In this document: positions 14,509-23,012 of the stretch, in pieces
How the letters are laid out: each line of letters starts with the position of its first letter
Numbering within the stretch: position 1 is the first letter of the stretch
Source of the DNA: Patulibacter brassicae
Lineage (GTDB): Bacteria > Actinomycetota > Thermoleophilia > Solirubrobacterales > Solirubrobacteraceae
Length of the DNA stretch: 64,000 nucleotides
Direction of reading: 5' to 3'
Assembly: GCF_033949425.1 (NCBI RefSeq)
Contig: NZ_JAXAVX010000004.1
Location: 294,991-358,990 of the forward strand
Translations under genes and position numbers: made by a program
Notes under the pieces: model-generated
Told to the model about the DNA's origin: nothing
The model's database searches: none
The model's input: only the letters and a program-made list of their open reading frames with translations

Positions 14509-15458
14509 CCGGACGACGCATCGCCGCCCTCGTCGCGGTCGCCGCGGCGGGCGGTGGATTCGGATGCGGCGGGGAGGGTGCGCTGACCGCGCCGGCGGCG
14601 ATCCGTCCGGGGACGGTGCCGCCTTCGGCCGCCGAGCCCGCGGCTCCGGTCCAGGCCGGGACCCGGACCGTCGAGGCGCAGCCGCCGGCGGAGAAGCAGC
14701 GCGCTCCCGTCGCGCGAAGGCTGCTCGGCGCCGCGGATCGTGCGGCGTTCGAGGCCCTGACCACCCGGCTCGGCGGGCGGGTCGGCCTGGCGCTCGCGCC
14801 CCTGCGGGACCCGGACACCGTGCAGGTCGTCGGCCGTCTGCGGACGGGGGTGGCGTGGTCGACCTCGAAGGTGCCCGTCGCGGTCGCGGCGGTCGAGGCG
14901 GGCACCGCGCCGGCCGCATCACTGCGCGCCGCGATCACCGCGTCCGACAACGTCGCGGCGACGCGGCTGTGGGCGTCGCTGGGGACCGCGACCGCCGCGG
15001 CGTCCGCGGCGACCGAGGTGCTTCGCGCGGGCGGCGACGCGACGACGCAGATCGAGTCGCGGACGCTCCGTCCCGGGTTCACGCCGTTCGGGCAGACCAC
15101 ATGGCGCCTGGCCGACCAGGTCCGGTACGCGGCGCGCCTCTCTTGCACCCCGGCAGGCCGCCGCGTCCGGACCCTCATGGGCCAGGTCGTCGCCGGCCAG
15201 CGGTGGGGGATCGCCGGCCTTCCCGGAGCCCGGGTCAAGGGCGGCTGGGGCCCGGGGGTCTCGGCGGGCAGGGCCGGCGGGTATCTCGTCCGGCAGTTCG
15301 GGACCGTCCGCCACCGCGGCGGGACCGTCGTGGTCGCGGTCGCTGCGACCGCCGCCGACCTCGGGGGCGGCGTGCGGAAGCTCGACGCGATCGCCGACTG
15401 GGTCTCGGCACGGGCCGGCGCCCCGGGAGCGGAGGGCCGCGATGCGGCTGACCGCTGA
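14505..15458 (+). CDS. Beta-lactamase-fold serine hydrolase
   Basis: 317 residues. The class A beta-lactamase/PBP-like triad of motifs is present: STSK (about residue 126), SDN (about 149) and KGG (about 244). An N-terminal hydrophobic segment followed by GFGCGG could be a poor lipobox, making it a lipoprotein. Spacing between the first two motifs is short compared with true class A beta-lactamases and no Glu166 region is obvious, so it may be a DD-peptidase or esterase rather than a resistance enzyme. Its GTG start overlaps the zinc-ribbon gene stop, giving tight coupling. Confidence 0.75.
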   Translation: MTGRRIAALVAVAAAGGGFGCGGEGALTAPAAIRPGTVPPSAAEPAAPVQAGTRTVEAQPPAEKQRAPVARRLLGAADRAAFEALTTRLGGRVGLALAPLRDPDTVQVVGRLRTGVAWSTSKVPVAVAAVEAGTAPAASLRAAITASDNVAATRLWASLGTATAAASAATEVLRAGGDATTQIESRTLRPGFTPFGQTTWRLADQVRYAARLSCTPAGRRVRTLMGQVVAGQRWGIAGLPGARVKGGWGPGVSAGRAGGYLVRQFGTVRHRGGTVVVAVAATAADLGGGVRKLDAIADWVSARAGAPGAEGRDAADR

Positions 15459-15910
15459 GCCACGCCTGGCGGCGGGGGGCGACGCTGCTGTGACGTGTCG
15501 CCGGTGGTCGTGCGGCGCGGGGGTCCGCCGGGAGAACGGCTCGCTGCCGTTCGACCGGGGCCGCGGACGACCACCCGACGGGGTCGGCGGAGGCGAACGG
15601 CCGTGACCGGGCACCGCGCCTCGCGGCGACGTCCTGGGCCTCCCCAGGCGGTGCGGGCGGGCGGACTCCCGAAGCCACGGGTGCGGCGCGCCCGGTTCCC
15701 GCGCGTCCGGTACCCGCAACCGCCGCGTTCGCGAGGCCGGCGGATGTTCGCGGGCGTCGGGCACCGGGGCACGGGCGGCGGGCGCGTCCCGGATGGCGCG
15801 CCGGGTCTGCCCTCCGTGCCCGCCGCGGGTGTCAGGGAGGTGCGGCGTGCGGCGACCCGTTCAAACGACGGGCCGCACGAGGCGGTCCGCGACGAGCTCA
15901 GGAGCTCCTC
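15459..15910. other. 452-bp region without a supported gene
   Basis: Very GC-rich spacer between the serine-hydrolase gene and the small secreted protein. Frames on both strands are open but have composition like shadow frames and no good ribosome-binding sites. I see no clear promoter, terminator or RNA gene; the 3' end presumably includes the promoter for 15911. Confidence 0.5.
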
Positions 15911-16279
15911 ATGGTCCGCACCATCCGCCGCGTCCTCGCCACGACGATCGCGATCCTCGCGTTCGCGTCGTTCGGCGCGCCCGCGAACGCCTCCGCGGCG
16001 TGCTCGATCGGCGGCTCGGGCGTCACGTACAACCGCAACGGCGTCGCTGCGGTGTTCAAGAACCTCCAGCCGTTGCGGGGCATGAACTGCCCGAGCGCCC
16101 GGTACGTCATGAACAAGTGGCTGCGCCGGGCGTACGCCCGCAGCCGCAGCAGCCGCCTGCCCTCGCGGTTCTACGACGGTTACGTGACCTGGTACTGCGG
16201 CAAGACGTCACGCCTCCGCTGGCGCTGCAACGAGTACACGACCAGCACGGCCTTCACGTTCACCGCGTACCGGCCATGA
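15911..16279 (+). CDS. Small secreted Cys-containing protein
   Basis: 122 residues with a clear Sec signal peptide (VLATTIAILAFASFGAPANASA, cleaved after about residue 29) and a 90-residue mature domain with Cys residues (MNCPSARYVMNKW, TWYCGKTS, RWRCNEYTTS) that can form disulfides. The pattern N/S-C-x-x-A followed by late Cys-x-R recalls the other secreted protein at 18284, and both look like members of a common actinobacterial secreted family. Function unknown. The stop overlaps the next ATG (ATGA at 16276-16279). Confidence 0.7.
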   Translation: MVRTIRRVLATTIAILAFASFGAPANASAACSIGGSGVTYNRNGVAAVFKNLQPLRGMNCPSARYVMNKWLRRAYARSRSSRLPSRFYDGYVTWYCGKTSRLRWRCNEYTTSTAFTFTAYRP

Positions 16280-17190
16280 GACGGCTCGCAACGCGGGTGG
16301 GTGGATCCCGCCCGGGCCGAGCGGCCCCGATCGCGCTCGCGATCCTGGTCGCGTGGCTCGTCGCAGCTCCGGTTGCCGCCGGAGCCCCGCGGACGTCGAT
16401 CGTGACGACGCAGACCGGGACGCTCGTCCGCTCGGATCTCATCCCCTGCGAGCCGCGGACCATCACGGTCCGGCTCGACCCGACGGTCGCTGTGCGGCGT
16501 TTGCGTCCAGCCGCCGGGCAGACGCTCGGAGAGGAGGGGATCGGTCCTGCCCGGCCGCGGCCGGGGTCGACGACCGCATGGCGGGTCGCTGAGGCACACG
16601 TCGCCGACGGCACCGCGACCTGGCGGCTCGAGCCGGTTCAGCCCGGGTGTGACGCGATGCGGGAAGGGGCGTACGGCTGGTACCTCGAGGCGCTGTGGGA
16701 TGCCCGCCGCTACCGGCTCCGCGTGGGTGCCGCCGGCCTGACCGAGCTGGCCGGGATGCGGCTGTCAGCACGCCGGGTCACGCGGTACCCGTTCGTCCGG
16801 CGCGCGCTCGGCAAGCCGTCGTCCCTCCGGGTCGGGCGTCGTGTGGGATGCACCGCGACCTGGAACCGGATCGGTCTGCGGATCGAGTTCGCGAACTTCG
16901 GCGGGGGTGTCCAGCGGGGCTGCCGATTCGGGTATCCGCAGTCGGCGGTGGTGACCAAGCCGTCGCTCTGGGCCGTCCAGGCGAGCGGCGCTCCCGCGAT
17001 CCTCTCGACGACTTCGATCCGGGGACTGCGAGATGCGGTGAGGGTCACGCCCAGCAGAGGGCGTTGGCGCCTCGCCGCCGCCTACTCGCCGATCTTCCAG
17101 AGCTTCATCGACATCGTTTCGGGTCGCGCGCGGAGCGTCGACGCTCCGTTCGACCGGTTCGACGTCTGGATCGGCCACGCCGGGGAGTGA
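16276..17190 (+). CDS. Secreted protein of unknown function
   Basis: 304 residues. After a basic N-terminus comes a signal segment (APIALAILVAWLVAAPVAAG), then a beta-rich exterior protein with scattered Trp and Cys (LIPCEPRTITVRLDP, GWYLEALWDARRYRLRVG, ENRIGLRIEF-like strands). No catalytic signature is seen. It is translationally coupled to the small secreted protein upstream, so the two probably work together outside the cell. Confidence 0.65.
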   Translation: MRRLATRVGGSRPGRAAPIALAILVAWLVAAPVAAGAPRTSIVTTQTGTLVRSDLIPCEPRTITVRLDPTVAVRRLRPAAGQTLGEEGIGPARPRPGSTTAWRVAEAHVADGTATWRLEPVQPGCDAMREGAYGWYLEALWDARRYRLRVGAAGLTELAGMRLSARRVTRYPFVRRALGKPSSLRVGRRVGCTATWNRIGLRIEFANFGGGVQRGCRFGYPQSAVVTKPSLWAVQASGAPAILSTTSIRGLRDAVRVTPSRGRWRLAAAYSPIFQSFIDIVSGRARSVDAPFDRFDVWIGHAGE

Positions 17191-17268
17191 GGCCTCCGCG
17201 ATCCCGCGTCGCGCGGAACGGCGACGGGGAGGCGTCAGGATCGCGGGCCTCGGCGCGACCTCCGCGAC

Positions 17269-18240
17269 ATGACCGCTCCGGTTCTCGCCCTCGACGCCGT
17301 CCCGCTCGGACGCGGATGTCGGGTCTCGTTCCAACGCACGCTGCGGGTCCCCGACGACGGTGGCGACTTCCCACTGCCGCCGTCGCTGGGGTCGTTGCCG
17401 GTGTACGCGGCTCCGGACGGCCGCTACGTGGCGCCGCTGCACGCGTACGAGGCGCTGTGGCTGAGCTTCGAGGTGCGCTCCGGACCGCCGCGGGCGTTGA
17501 AGGTCGGGCTCGGGTCCGTCGACGCGGTGACGGGCGAGCGCTTCGAGGCGGGGCGTCTGTCGGCGGCGCCGCAGGACTACCTCGTGCTGCCGGAGCAGCC
17601 CTGGCTGGACGGCATCAACGCGGGTGACGGGTGGGTGCGGCAGTTCGTCGCCGTGCCGCTCGGAACGGCCACGTCGATCGAGGCGCAGCTCCACCCCGAG
17701 GAGCCGGAGTCGGGCGGTCTGCGGCTCGCGCTGTTCGATCCGCTCCCCGGTCGGCTCGAGGACGTGGACCGCATGCCCGTCCTCGACGCCGGGGACATCC
17801 TGTGCCTCCAGGACTGCTCGTCGGTCGGGCTCGGCGCCGGTGGGCGGATCCGTCAGGAGGTGTTCGACGACCCGTTCGGCGTCTCGACGTGGCAGGCCGC
17901 GCCGGCGGTGACGGCGGAGGTCGATCTCGTCGACGCCGATGCGTTCGCGGCGCTGACGGGGGTCGCGGTGCCCCGCGTCGACCTCGATGCGGCCGGCTAC
18001 ACGGCCGCCGGCGGTGCCTGGTTCGAGCTCGCCCGCCCCGGCGGCGAGCGGCTGGCGGCCACCGAGCGCCTCAGGCAGGTCCGCAGCGTCGGCGAGCTCG
18101 GGCTCGTCGACGACGCGGCGCTGCCGATCCCGGCCGGCCAGGTTCGGCGACTGCTCGCTCTCGGAGCGGCGTTCCGTGAGCACGAGCGGGGTGCGGAGGC
18201 CCTTGCTACGCGAGACCACCGAGACCCTGGTCGCACGTGA
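17269..18240 (+). CDS. Unrecognised cytoplasmic protein
   Basis: 323 residues, no signal peptide or membrane span. Conserved-looking segments are PDGRYVAPLHAYEALWLSF, LPEQPWLDGINAGDGWVRQF and CLQDCSSVGLGAGGRIRQE. The length, regular coding bias and absence of an overlapping alternative support a real gene, but I do not recognise the family. It converges on the secreted-protein gene at 18284 with 43 bp between the stops. Confidence 0.65.
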   Translation: MTAPVLALDAVPLGRGCRVSFQRTLRVPDDGGDFPLPPSLGSLPVYAAPDGRYVAPLHAYEALWLSFEVRSGPPRALKVGLGSVDAVTGERFEAGRLSAAPQDYLVLPEQPWLDGINAGDGWVRQFVAVPLGTATSIEAQLHPEEPESGGLRLALFDPLPGRLEDVDRMPVLDAGDILCLQDCSSVGLGAGGRIRQEVFDDPFGVSTWQAAPAVTAEVDLVDADAFAALTGVAVPRVDLDAAGYTAAGGAWFELARPGGERLAATERLRQVRSVGELGLVDDAALPIPAGQVRRLLALGAAFREHERGAEALATRDHRDPGRT

Positions 18241-18283
18241 CCGCGCCGCGTCGCGTCGCCGTCGCCGACCGGACGCCGGTCGT

Positions 18284-18658
18284 CTACACGAACTCGGAGT
18301 ACGTGTGCACCACGCGCGCCTTGCCGCGCGTGCAGGTGACCTTCGCCGAGAACTGGCCCTGGTAGGTCTTGCCGCGCTTCTCGGTGCAGCGGTAGCTGCG
18401 GACCTTCTTCGTGCAGCGGCCGGTCTTCGAGCCACGGCAGGCGTGGAAGGCCTTCACGACCTTCTTCGCGGTCGCGCAGCTCGTGCCGGACTGCTGGATC
18501 GACGTGACGTAGGACGGGCCGAAGCTGCGGCCGACCTTCGCCGAGTACGTGCAGTTCGCGGCGGACGCGGGCGTGGCGCCGACGGCGGTCAGGCCGAGGC
18601 CTCCCGCGACGAGGGCGGCACCGGTCAGGAGGCGGCGGGCGGGGACGGAGAGCGACAT
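18284..18658 (-). CDS. Small secreted basic protein
   Basis: 124 residues: signal peptide (LLTGAALVAGGLGLTAVGATPASA, cleaved near residue 33) and a basic Cys-rich mature domain (SGTSCATAKKVVKAFHACRG, GRCTKKVRSYRCTEKR, AKVTCTRGKARVVHTYSEF). The Lys/Arg richness suggests an interaction with wall or surface polyanions, which is inference. It starts 8 nt after the end of the tandem-SGNH gene on the same strand. A diverged copy of its last 30 codons lies at 6384-6478. Confidence 0.7.
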   Translation of the reverse strand: MSLSVPARRLLTGAALVAGGLGLTAVGATPASAANCTYSAKVGRSFGPSYVTSIQQSGTSCATAKKVVKAFHACRGSKTGRCTKKVRSYRCTEKRGKTYQGQFSAKVTCTRGKARVVHTYSEFV

Positions 18659-18666
18659 GGTGGTCC

Positions 18667-20190
18667 TCAATGGTCGGGTCCACGGAGGTCGTGGACGCTG
18701 GGCGGTCGGGGTGCGGGGATCGGCTGCCAGGCCGGCGGGTCGGCCGGCGCGGGCTGCGCGGCCGGGAGGAAGCGTCCGAGGGCGCGGGCCAGGCCCGCGG
18801 CCCCGGACGGGGTCAGGTGGATGCCGTCGGGCTGGAACCAGCCGGCGCGACCACGTGTGTCGCGCTGCCAGTCGACGAGCCGCACCCGGTCCGGGTGTCG
18901 CTTCGCGAAGGCCCGCATCGCGCGGCCCGAGCCGGTGTCGGCGCCGCCCGCCGCGCGCGGCGTCAGCAGGCCGAGCGTCCGGCGCGTGCCGAGCAACGAC
19001 AGCGCGCGGCGCAGGTGCGTCGGGCCGACCGAGCCGTTCGTGCCGAGCTGGATCACGACGAGCTGCGGCAGGGTCCCGGCGCGCGCGTGACCGCGGATCA
19101 CCGACAGGCCCTCGCCGATCTGACGACAGCCGTGCGCGTTCACCGCGTACCCGGCCCGCGCGGCCTGCGGCATCGCCCCGAGCAGCACCGAGTCGCCGAT
19201 CACCAGCGGCGCGCGGCCGGGCACCCGCCGACGGGTCGGCGGCCGCGTCTGGGTTCCGCCGCAGCCGACCTTCGTGAGGGTGCTCGAGGTGGCTGGCGGC
19301 GGCACGACGCGCGGGCGACGATCGGCGCTCGCGTCCGACGTGGTTTCGTCGACCGTTCGCACCCGGTCCGCGCTTCTGGCGCCGCCGGACCGCGCCGGGG
19401 AGGACGCTCGACCCCGCCGGTCGCGCGGACCGGACGCCGCCGTATCGCGGCGCCGGCGCGCAGCAGCAGCAGGACGACGGACCGAGGCAGTCGCCCGCGG
19501 CGCGGCCGACCCCTCCGGATCCGGCGGCGCAGGGATCGGCACGAACGGCGCGATCGGCCGCTCCGGCGGCGCCGGCTGCGGGTAGTGACGCAGCATCGAC
19601 CGCAGCAGCCGCGCGTACCCGGCGGCCCCGGCGGCCTGCAGGTGGATCCCGTCGGGCGCGAGCCAGCCGCCGCGCCCCGACGAGACCCGCGCCCAGTCGG
19701 CGGCCACGACGTTCCTCCAGCGCGCCGCCGCCTTCCGGTACGCCGCGGCGGTGCCGCGCGTCCACGGCACCGGGCCGCGCGGCGTCACCACCACCAGCAC
19801 GCGGGCCGGGCCGATCATCCGGCGCAGCCGCGCGACGTCGGCGAAGGTCTGCGGGCCGTTCGTCCCGAGCGCCCAGACGACCATCCGGGGGAGCGTCCCG
19901 GCGTGCAGGCGCCGAGCGACCATCGCGAAGCCCGTCCCCTTCTGGCGGGCGCACTGCGCGTCGGCCTCGAACCCGGCACGCGAGACCTGGGGCATCGCTC
20001 CGGCGAGCACCGAGTCGCCGATGACGAACGGTGGGCGCTTGCCGCCGACGAGGTTCCGTGCCGCGTCGCGATGCAGGTGCGGGCCGCACGCCGCCTGCGC
20101 CGTCGGGGCGAGCAGGACGAGCGACGCGACGACGAGGGTGAGGAGGAGGGCGCCGAACGGCCCTCGTGGTCGGGTACCGGTGGGGCTCAC
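18667..20190 (-). CDS. Secreted protein with two tandem SGNH-hydrolase domains
   Basis: 507 residues with a signal peptide (LLLTLVVASLVLLAPTAQAA). Two SGNH domains are present. The first has GDS (Ser60), GTNG (109-112) and DGIHL (Asp180, His183); the second has GDS (Ser334), GTNG (384-387) and DGIHL (Asp455, His458). A 120-residue Arg/Ala/Pro-rich linker joins them. All catalytic Ser/Asp/His positions are kept in both copies. SGNH partners of MBOAT proteins usually transfer or remove acyl groups on surface glycans, and the MBOAT gene starts divergently 155 bp away. Two active sites in one chain is unusual. Confidence 0.8.
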   Translation of the reverse strand: MSPTGTRPRGPFGALLLTLVVASLVLLAPTAQAACGPHLHRDAARNLVGGKRPPFVIGDSVLAGAMPQVSRAGFEADAQCARQKGTGFAMVARRLHAGTLPRMVVWALGTNGPQTFADVARLRRMIGPARVLVVVTPRGPVPWTRGTAAAYRKAAARWRNVVAADWARVSSGRGGWLAPDGIHLQAAGAAGYARLLRSMLRHYPQPAPPERPIAPFVPIPAPPDPEGSAAPRATASVRRPAAAARRRRDTAASGPRDRRGRASSPARSGGARSADRVRTVDETTSDASADRRPRVVPPPATSSTLTKVGCGGTQTRPPTRRRVPGRAPLVIGDSVLLGAMPQAARAGYAVNAHGCRQIGEGLSVIRGHARAGTLPQLVVIQLGTNGSVGPTHLRRALSLLGTRRTLGLLTPRAAGGADTGSGRAMRAFAKRHPDRVRLVDWQRDTRGRAGWFQPDGIHLTPSGAAGLARALGRFLPAAQPAPADPPAWQPIPAPRPPSVHDLRGPDH

Positions 20191-20345
20191 CAGCCACCCT
20201 GATCCGAGGTCCCACCCACGCGCACGCCGGGCACTGTGACAGATCCGGGCGGGGCCGGCCAGGCATTTCGAACCCGCCGTCCGAGCCGCCGCACACGGCG
20301 TTATCGTGCCGCTCGCGCACGGACGTCGCCCCTGCGCCCGGCGCC

Positions 20346-21737
20346 GTGGTCTTCCCGACAGTCCAGTTCGCGATCTTCTTCCCGATCGTCCTCGGGATCT
20401 CGTGGCTGCTCATGGAGCGACCACGGCTGTGGAAGCCGTTCGTGCTGGGCGCCAGCTACGTCTTCTACGCTGCGGCGGACCCGAAGTTCTGCCTGCTGCT
20501 GGCGGGCGTCACGCTCGGCAATCAGCTCGCCGCGACGCTCATCGACCGGACCGCCGACGAGCGCCTGCGGACGCGGATCGTCACCGCCGCGGTCGTCTTC
20601 GACCTGCTCGTCCTCGGCGTCTTCAAGTACTACGGCTTCTTCACCGAGGACGTCGATCGGCTGCTCGACGGGATCGGCCTGGGCCTGCCGCTGCCGCTGC
20701 TCACGATCGCGCTGCCGGTCGGCCTGAGCTTCTTCACGTTCCAGGCGATCAGCTACGTCGTCGACGTCCGCCGCGGCCAGTGCGAGCGCGCGGCGACGAT
20801 CGACGTCGCGCTCTACCTCTCGTTCTTCCCGCACCTCGTCGCGGGGCCGATCGTCCGCGCCCGCGAGTTCCTGCCGCAGCTCGCGACGCCGCGCCGGCGC
20901 GACCAGGTCGCCGTTGGGCCCGCGGTGGCGCTCATCTGCCTCGGCCTCGTGAAGAAGGTCGTGCTCGCCGACACGCTCGCGCGCGAGCTCGTCGACCCGG
21001 TCTTCGCGGTGCCGGAGGCCTACGGCACCCCGGACGTCCTGCTGGCCTCCTACGGCTACGCGGCGCAGATCTACTGCGACTTCTCCGGCTACACCGACAT
21101 CGCGATCGGCGTCGCGCTGCTCATGGGGATCGTCTTCCCGCAGAACTTCGACAACCCGTACCGCTCGCGATCGCTGCAGGAGTTCTGGCGACGCTGGCAC
21201 ATGACGCTCTCGCGGTTCCTGCGCGACTTCCTCTACGTGCCGCTGGGCGGCAACCGCAAGGGCCGCTGGAAGACGTACCGCAACCTCTTCCTCACGATGC
21301 TCCTCGGCGGCCTCTGGCACGGCGCGGCCTGGGGGTTCGTCCTCTGGGGCGCCATCCACGGCGGCGCGCTCGTCGTCGAGCGGCTGCTGCGCGGCAAGGT
21401 CCGGATGCCCGGGTGGCTCGCGTGGGTCATCACCTTCCACGTCGTCGTCCTCGCCTGGATCCCGTTCCGGGCACCCGACCTCGACCTCGCCGCGACCGTC
21501 TTCGAGCGGCTCTTCGTCTGGGAGCCCGCGACGCTCTGGAGCGTCTCGGCGGTCTTCATCGTCGCGCTCGTCATCGGCTCGCAGCTCCTCCCGGAGCGGC
21601 CGATCGCCCGGCTGCGCGAGCGGTTCGAGCGCTGGCACCCCGTCGCGCTGGGCCTGACGCTCGCGCTCGTGGTCGCCACCGTCGGGGCGAGCGTGCCCTC
21701 GGACGCCGTCCCGACGTTCATCTACTTCGCCTTCTGA
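20346..21737 (+). CDS. MBOAT-family O-acyltransferase
   Basis: 463-residue polytopic membrane protein of the AlgI/DltB/PatA type. Typical segments are FKYYGFF, LPVGLSFFTFQAISYVVDV, FFPHLVAGPIVR, IYCDFSGYTDIAIGVA, NFDNPYRSRSLQEFWRRWH and the catalytic-His region GGLWHGAAWGF (about residue 325). It moves acyl groups (usually acetyl) across the membrane for transfer to extracellular glycans. GTG at 20346 is taken as start since the peptide VVFPTVQFAIFFPIVL is the usual family N-terminus. The DUF459 SGNH gene follows by 19 nt and is the probable exterior transferase. Confidence 0.93.
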   Translation: MVFPTVQFAIFFPIVLGISWLLMERPRLWKPFVLGASYVFYAAADPKFCLLLAGVTLGNQLAATLIDRTADERLRTRIVTAAVVFDLLVLGVFKYYGFFTEDVDRLLDGIGLGLPLPLLTIALPVGLSFFTFQAISYVVDVRRGQCERAATIDVALYLSFFPHLVAGPIVRAREFLPQLATPRRRDQVAVGPAVALICLGLVKKVVLADTLARELVDPVFAVPEAYGTPDVLLASYGYAAQIYCDFSGYTDIAIGVALLMGIVFPQNFDNPYRSRSLQEFWRRWHMTLSRFLRDFLYVPLGGNRKGRWKTYRNLFLTMLLGGLWHGAAWGFVLWGAIHGGALVVERLLRGKVRMPGWLAWVITFHVVVLAWIPFRAPDLDLAATVFERLFVWEPATLWSVSAVFIVALVIGSQLLPERPIARLRERFERWHPVALGLTLALVVATVGASVPSDAVPTFIYFAF

Positions 21738-21756
21738 CCGACCCGGAGCACGCCCG

Positions 21757-22797
21757 ATGACGGACCAGGAACCGCGACACGACCCGATCACCAGCGAGAG
21801 CCGTCCCGGCGACGGCGACGCCCCCGCCGGCGTCCACGACCCGGCCCGCCAGTCGACGGCCCGGGGCGCGCTGATCGCGGTCCTCGTGGCGGTCGTCGCC
21901 CTGATCGCGTTCGAGGGCAAGGCCGTCGAGCGCGCGGGCGAGCGGCAGGAGGACGGCTGGCAGCGCGAGGTCCTGCTGGCGGTCGGCAAGCCGACGGGGT
22001 GGGTCGCCGACAAGTTGCCGTTCTCCGGCATCGGCGACCGCTTCAACGAGGTCGTGGGCGGCGGCACGGGCGGCACGGCGAGGACCGCCGCGCCGGTCGT
22101 CTCCGGCTCCGGAGCGATCACCCCGGACGCGATCGACCCAGCCGCCGTCGGCGAGACGCCTCGGCCGCCGCGCCCACTGCGCAACCTCCTCGTCACCGGC
22201 GACTCGATGGCCACCCCGCTGGACGCCGAGCTCGCGCGGACGTTCGCGGCGCGCGGGGTCGAGGTCACCCGCGACCCGCACATCGGCACGAGCATCTCGC
22301 AGCCGCAGATCGTCGACTGGCGCCAGCTCGCCGCGCAGCAGGCGGCCGAGAAGCCCGACGCGGTCGTCGTCTTCCTCGGCGCGAACGAGGGCTTCCCGCT
22401 GCCGCTCGGCCGGCGGACCGTCGAGTGCTGCGGCACCGCCTGGACGGCGGCGTACGCCCAGTCGGTGCGGACGATGATGGGCACCTACCGGCAGCGCGGC
22501 GACGTGCGGATCTACTGGCTGCTGCTGCCGTTCCCGCGCTCCGGCGAGCGCGCCGAGGTCGCCCGCGCCGTGAACGAGGGCATCCGCGTCGCTGCCCAGG
22601 CCTACCGCGCGCAGGTCCGGCTCGTCGACCTCGCGACGGTCTTCACCCCCGGCCGCCGCTTCCGCGACGCGATGGAGGTCGACGGGCGCGAGCGGATCGT
22701 CCGCGAGTCCGACGGGATCCACCTGAACGGCGAGGGCTCGAAGCTCGCCGCGAAGCTCGTGGCGCGGGAGATCGACCGCGCGTGGCCGCGTCGCTGA
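21757..22797 (+). CDS. Membrane-anchored SGNH protein (DUF459-like acyltransferase partner)
   Basis: 346 residues: cytoplasmic N-terminus, one TM span (GALIAVLVAVVALIAFEG, about 38-55), a stalk, then an SGNH domain with VTGDSMATPL (nucleophile Ser about 149), FLGANEGF (block III, about 205) and SDGIHLNGEG (Asp/His about 324-327). The GDSM and DGIHL forms match DUF459 proteins that accompany MBOAT transporters. It would accept the acyl group outside the membrane and pass it to a glycan. Same operon as the MBOAT gene. Confidence 0.85.
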   Translation: MTDQEPRHDPITSESRPGDGDAPAGVHDPARQSTARGALIAVLVAVVALIAFEGKAVERAGERQEDGWQREVLLAVGKPTGWVADKLPFSGIGDRFNEVVGGGTGGTARTAAPVVSGSGAITPDAIDPAAVGETPRPPRPLRNLLVTGDSMATPLDAELARTFAARGVEVTRDPHIGTSISQPQIVDWRQLAAQQAAEKPDAVVVFLGANEGFPLPLGRRTVECCGTAWTAAYAQSVRTMMGTYRQRGDVRIYWLLLPFPRSGERAEVARAVNEGIRVAAQAYRAQVRLVDLATVFTPGRRFRDAMEVDGRERIVRESDGIHLNGEGSKLAAKLVAREIDRAWPRR

Positions 22798-23012
22798 CGT
22801 CGCCCGGTTCGCCTGCGCTCGGCCCGGCTCGCTCGCGTCGTGCGACGCCGGGATCCGGTGCGCCCGGTGCGCGGGTCCGACCGCGCGATCCCGGTTCGAT
22901 CGACGGGCGTCGGCTGCCGGGATTCCGGTCGCGGCGAGTCGCGTCGTGGGCGGCCCGGACGCCGGTCGCGGCGACGCGGGTCGTCGCGGACGGACCGTCG
23001 GGGGCAGGCGCG

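Noticed and set aside
14505..15458. True class A beta-lactamase (resistance gene)
   Set aside because: SxxK, SDN and KGG are present, but the spacing is short and no ExxLN-type Glu motif is visible; kept as a generic serine hydrolase.
18284..20413. Single 709-residue leftward protein
   Set aside because: It runs antisense or out of frame through the tandem-SGNH gene; only its last 124 codons, from ATG 18658 with a signal peptide, make sense.
20301..22484. 727-residue leftward frame opposite the MBOAT and SGNH genes
   Set aside because: Composition rich in Arg/Glu/Asp/Val/Leu typical of the antisense of high-GC genes; MBOAT and SGNH motifs on the other strand are clear.
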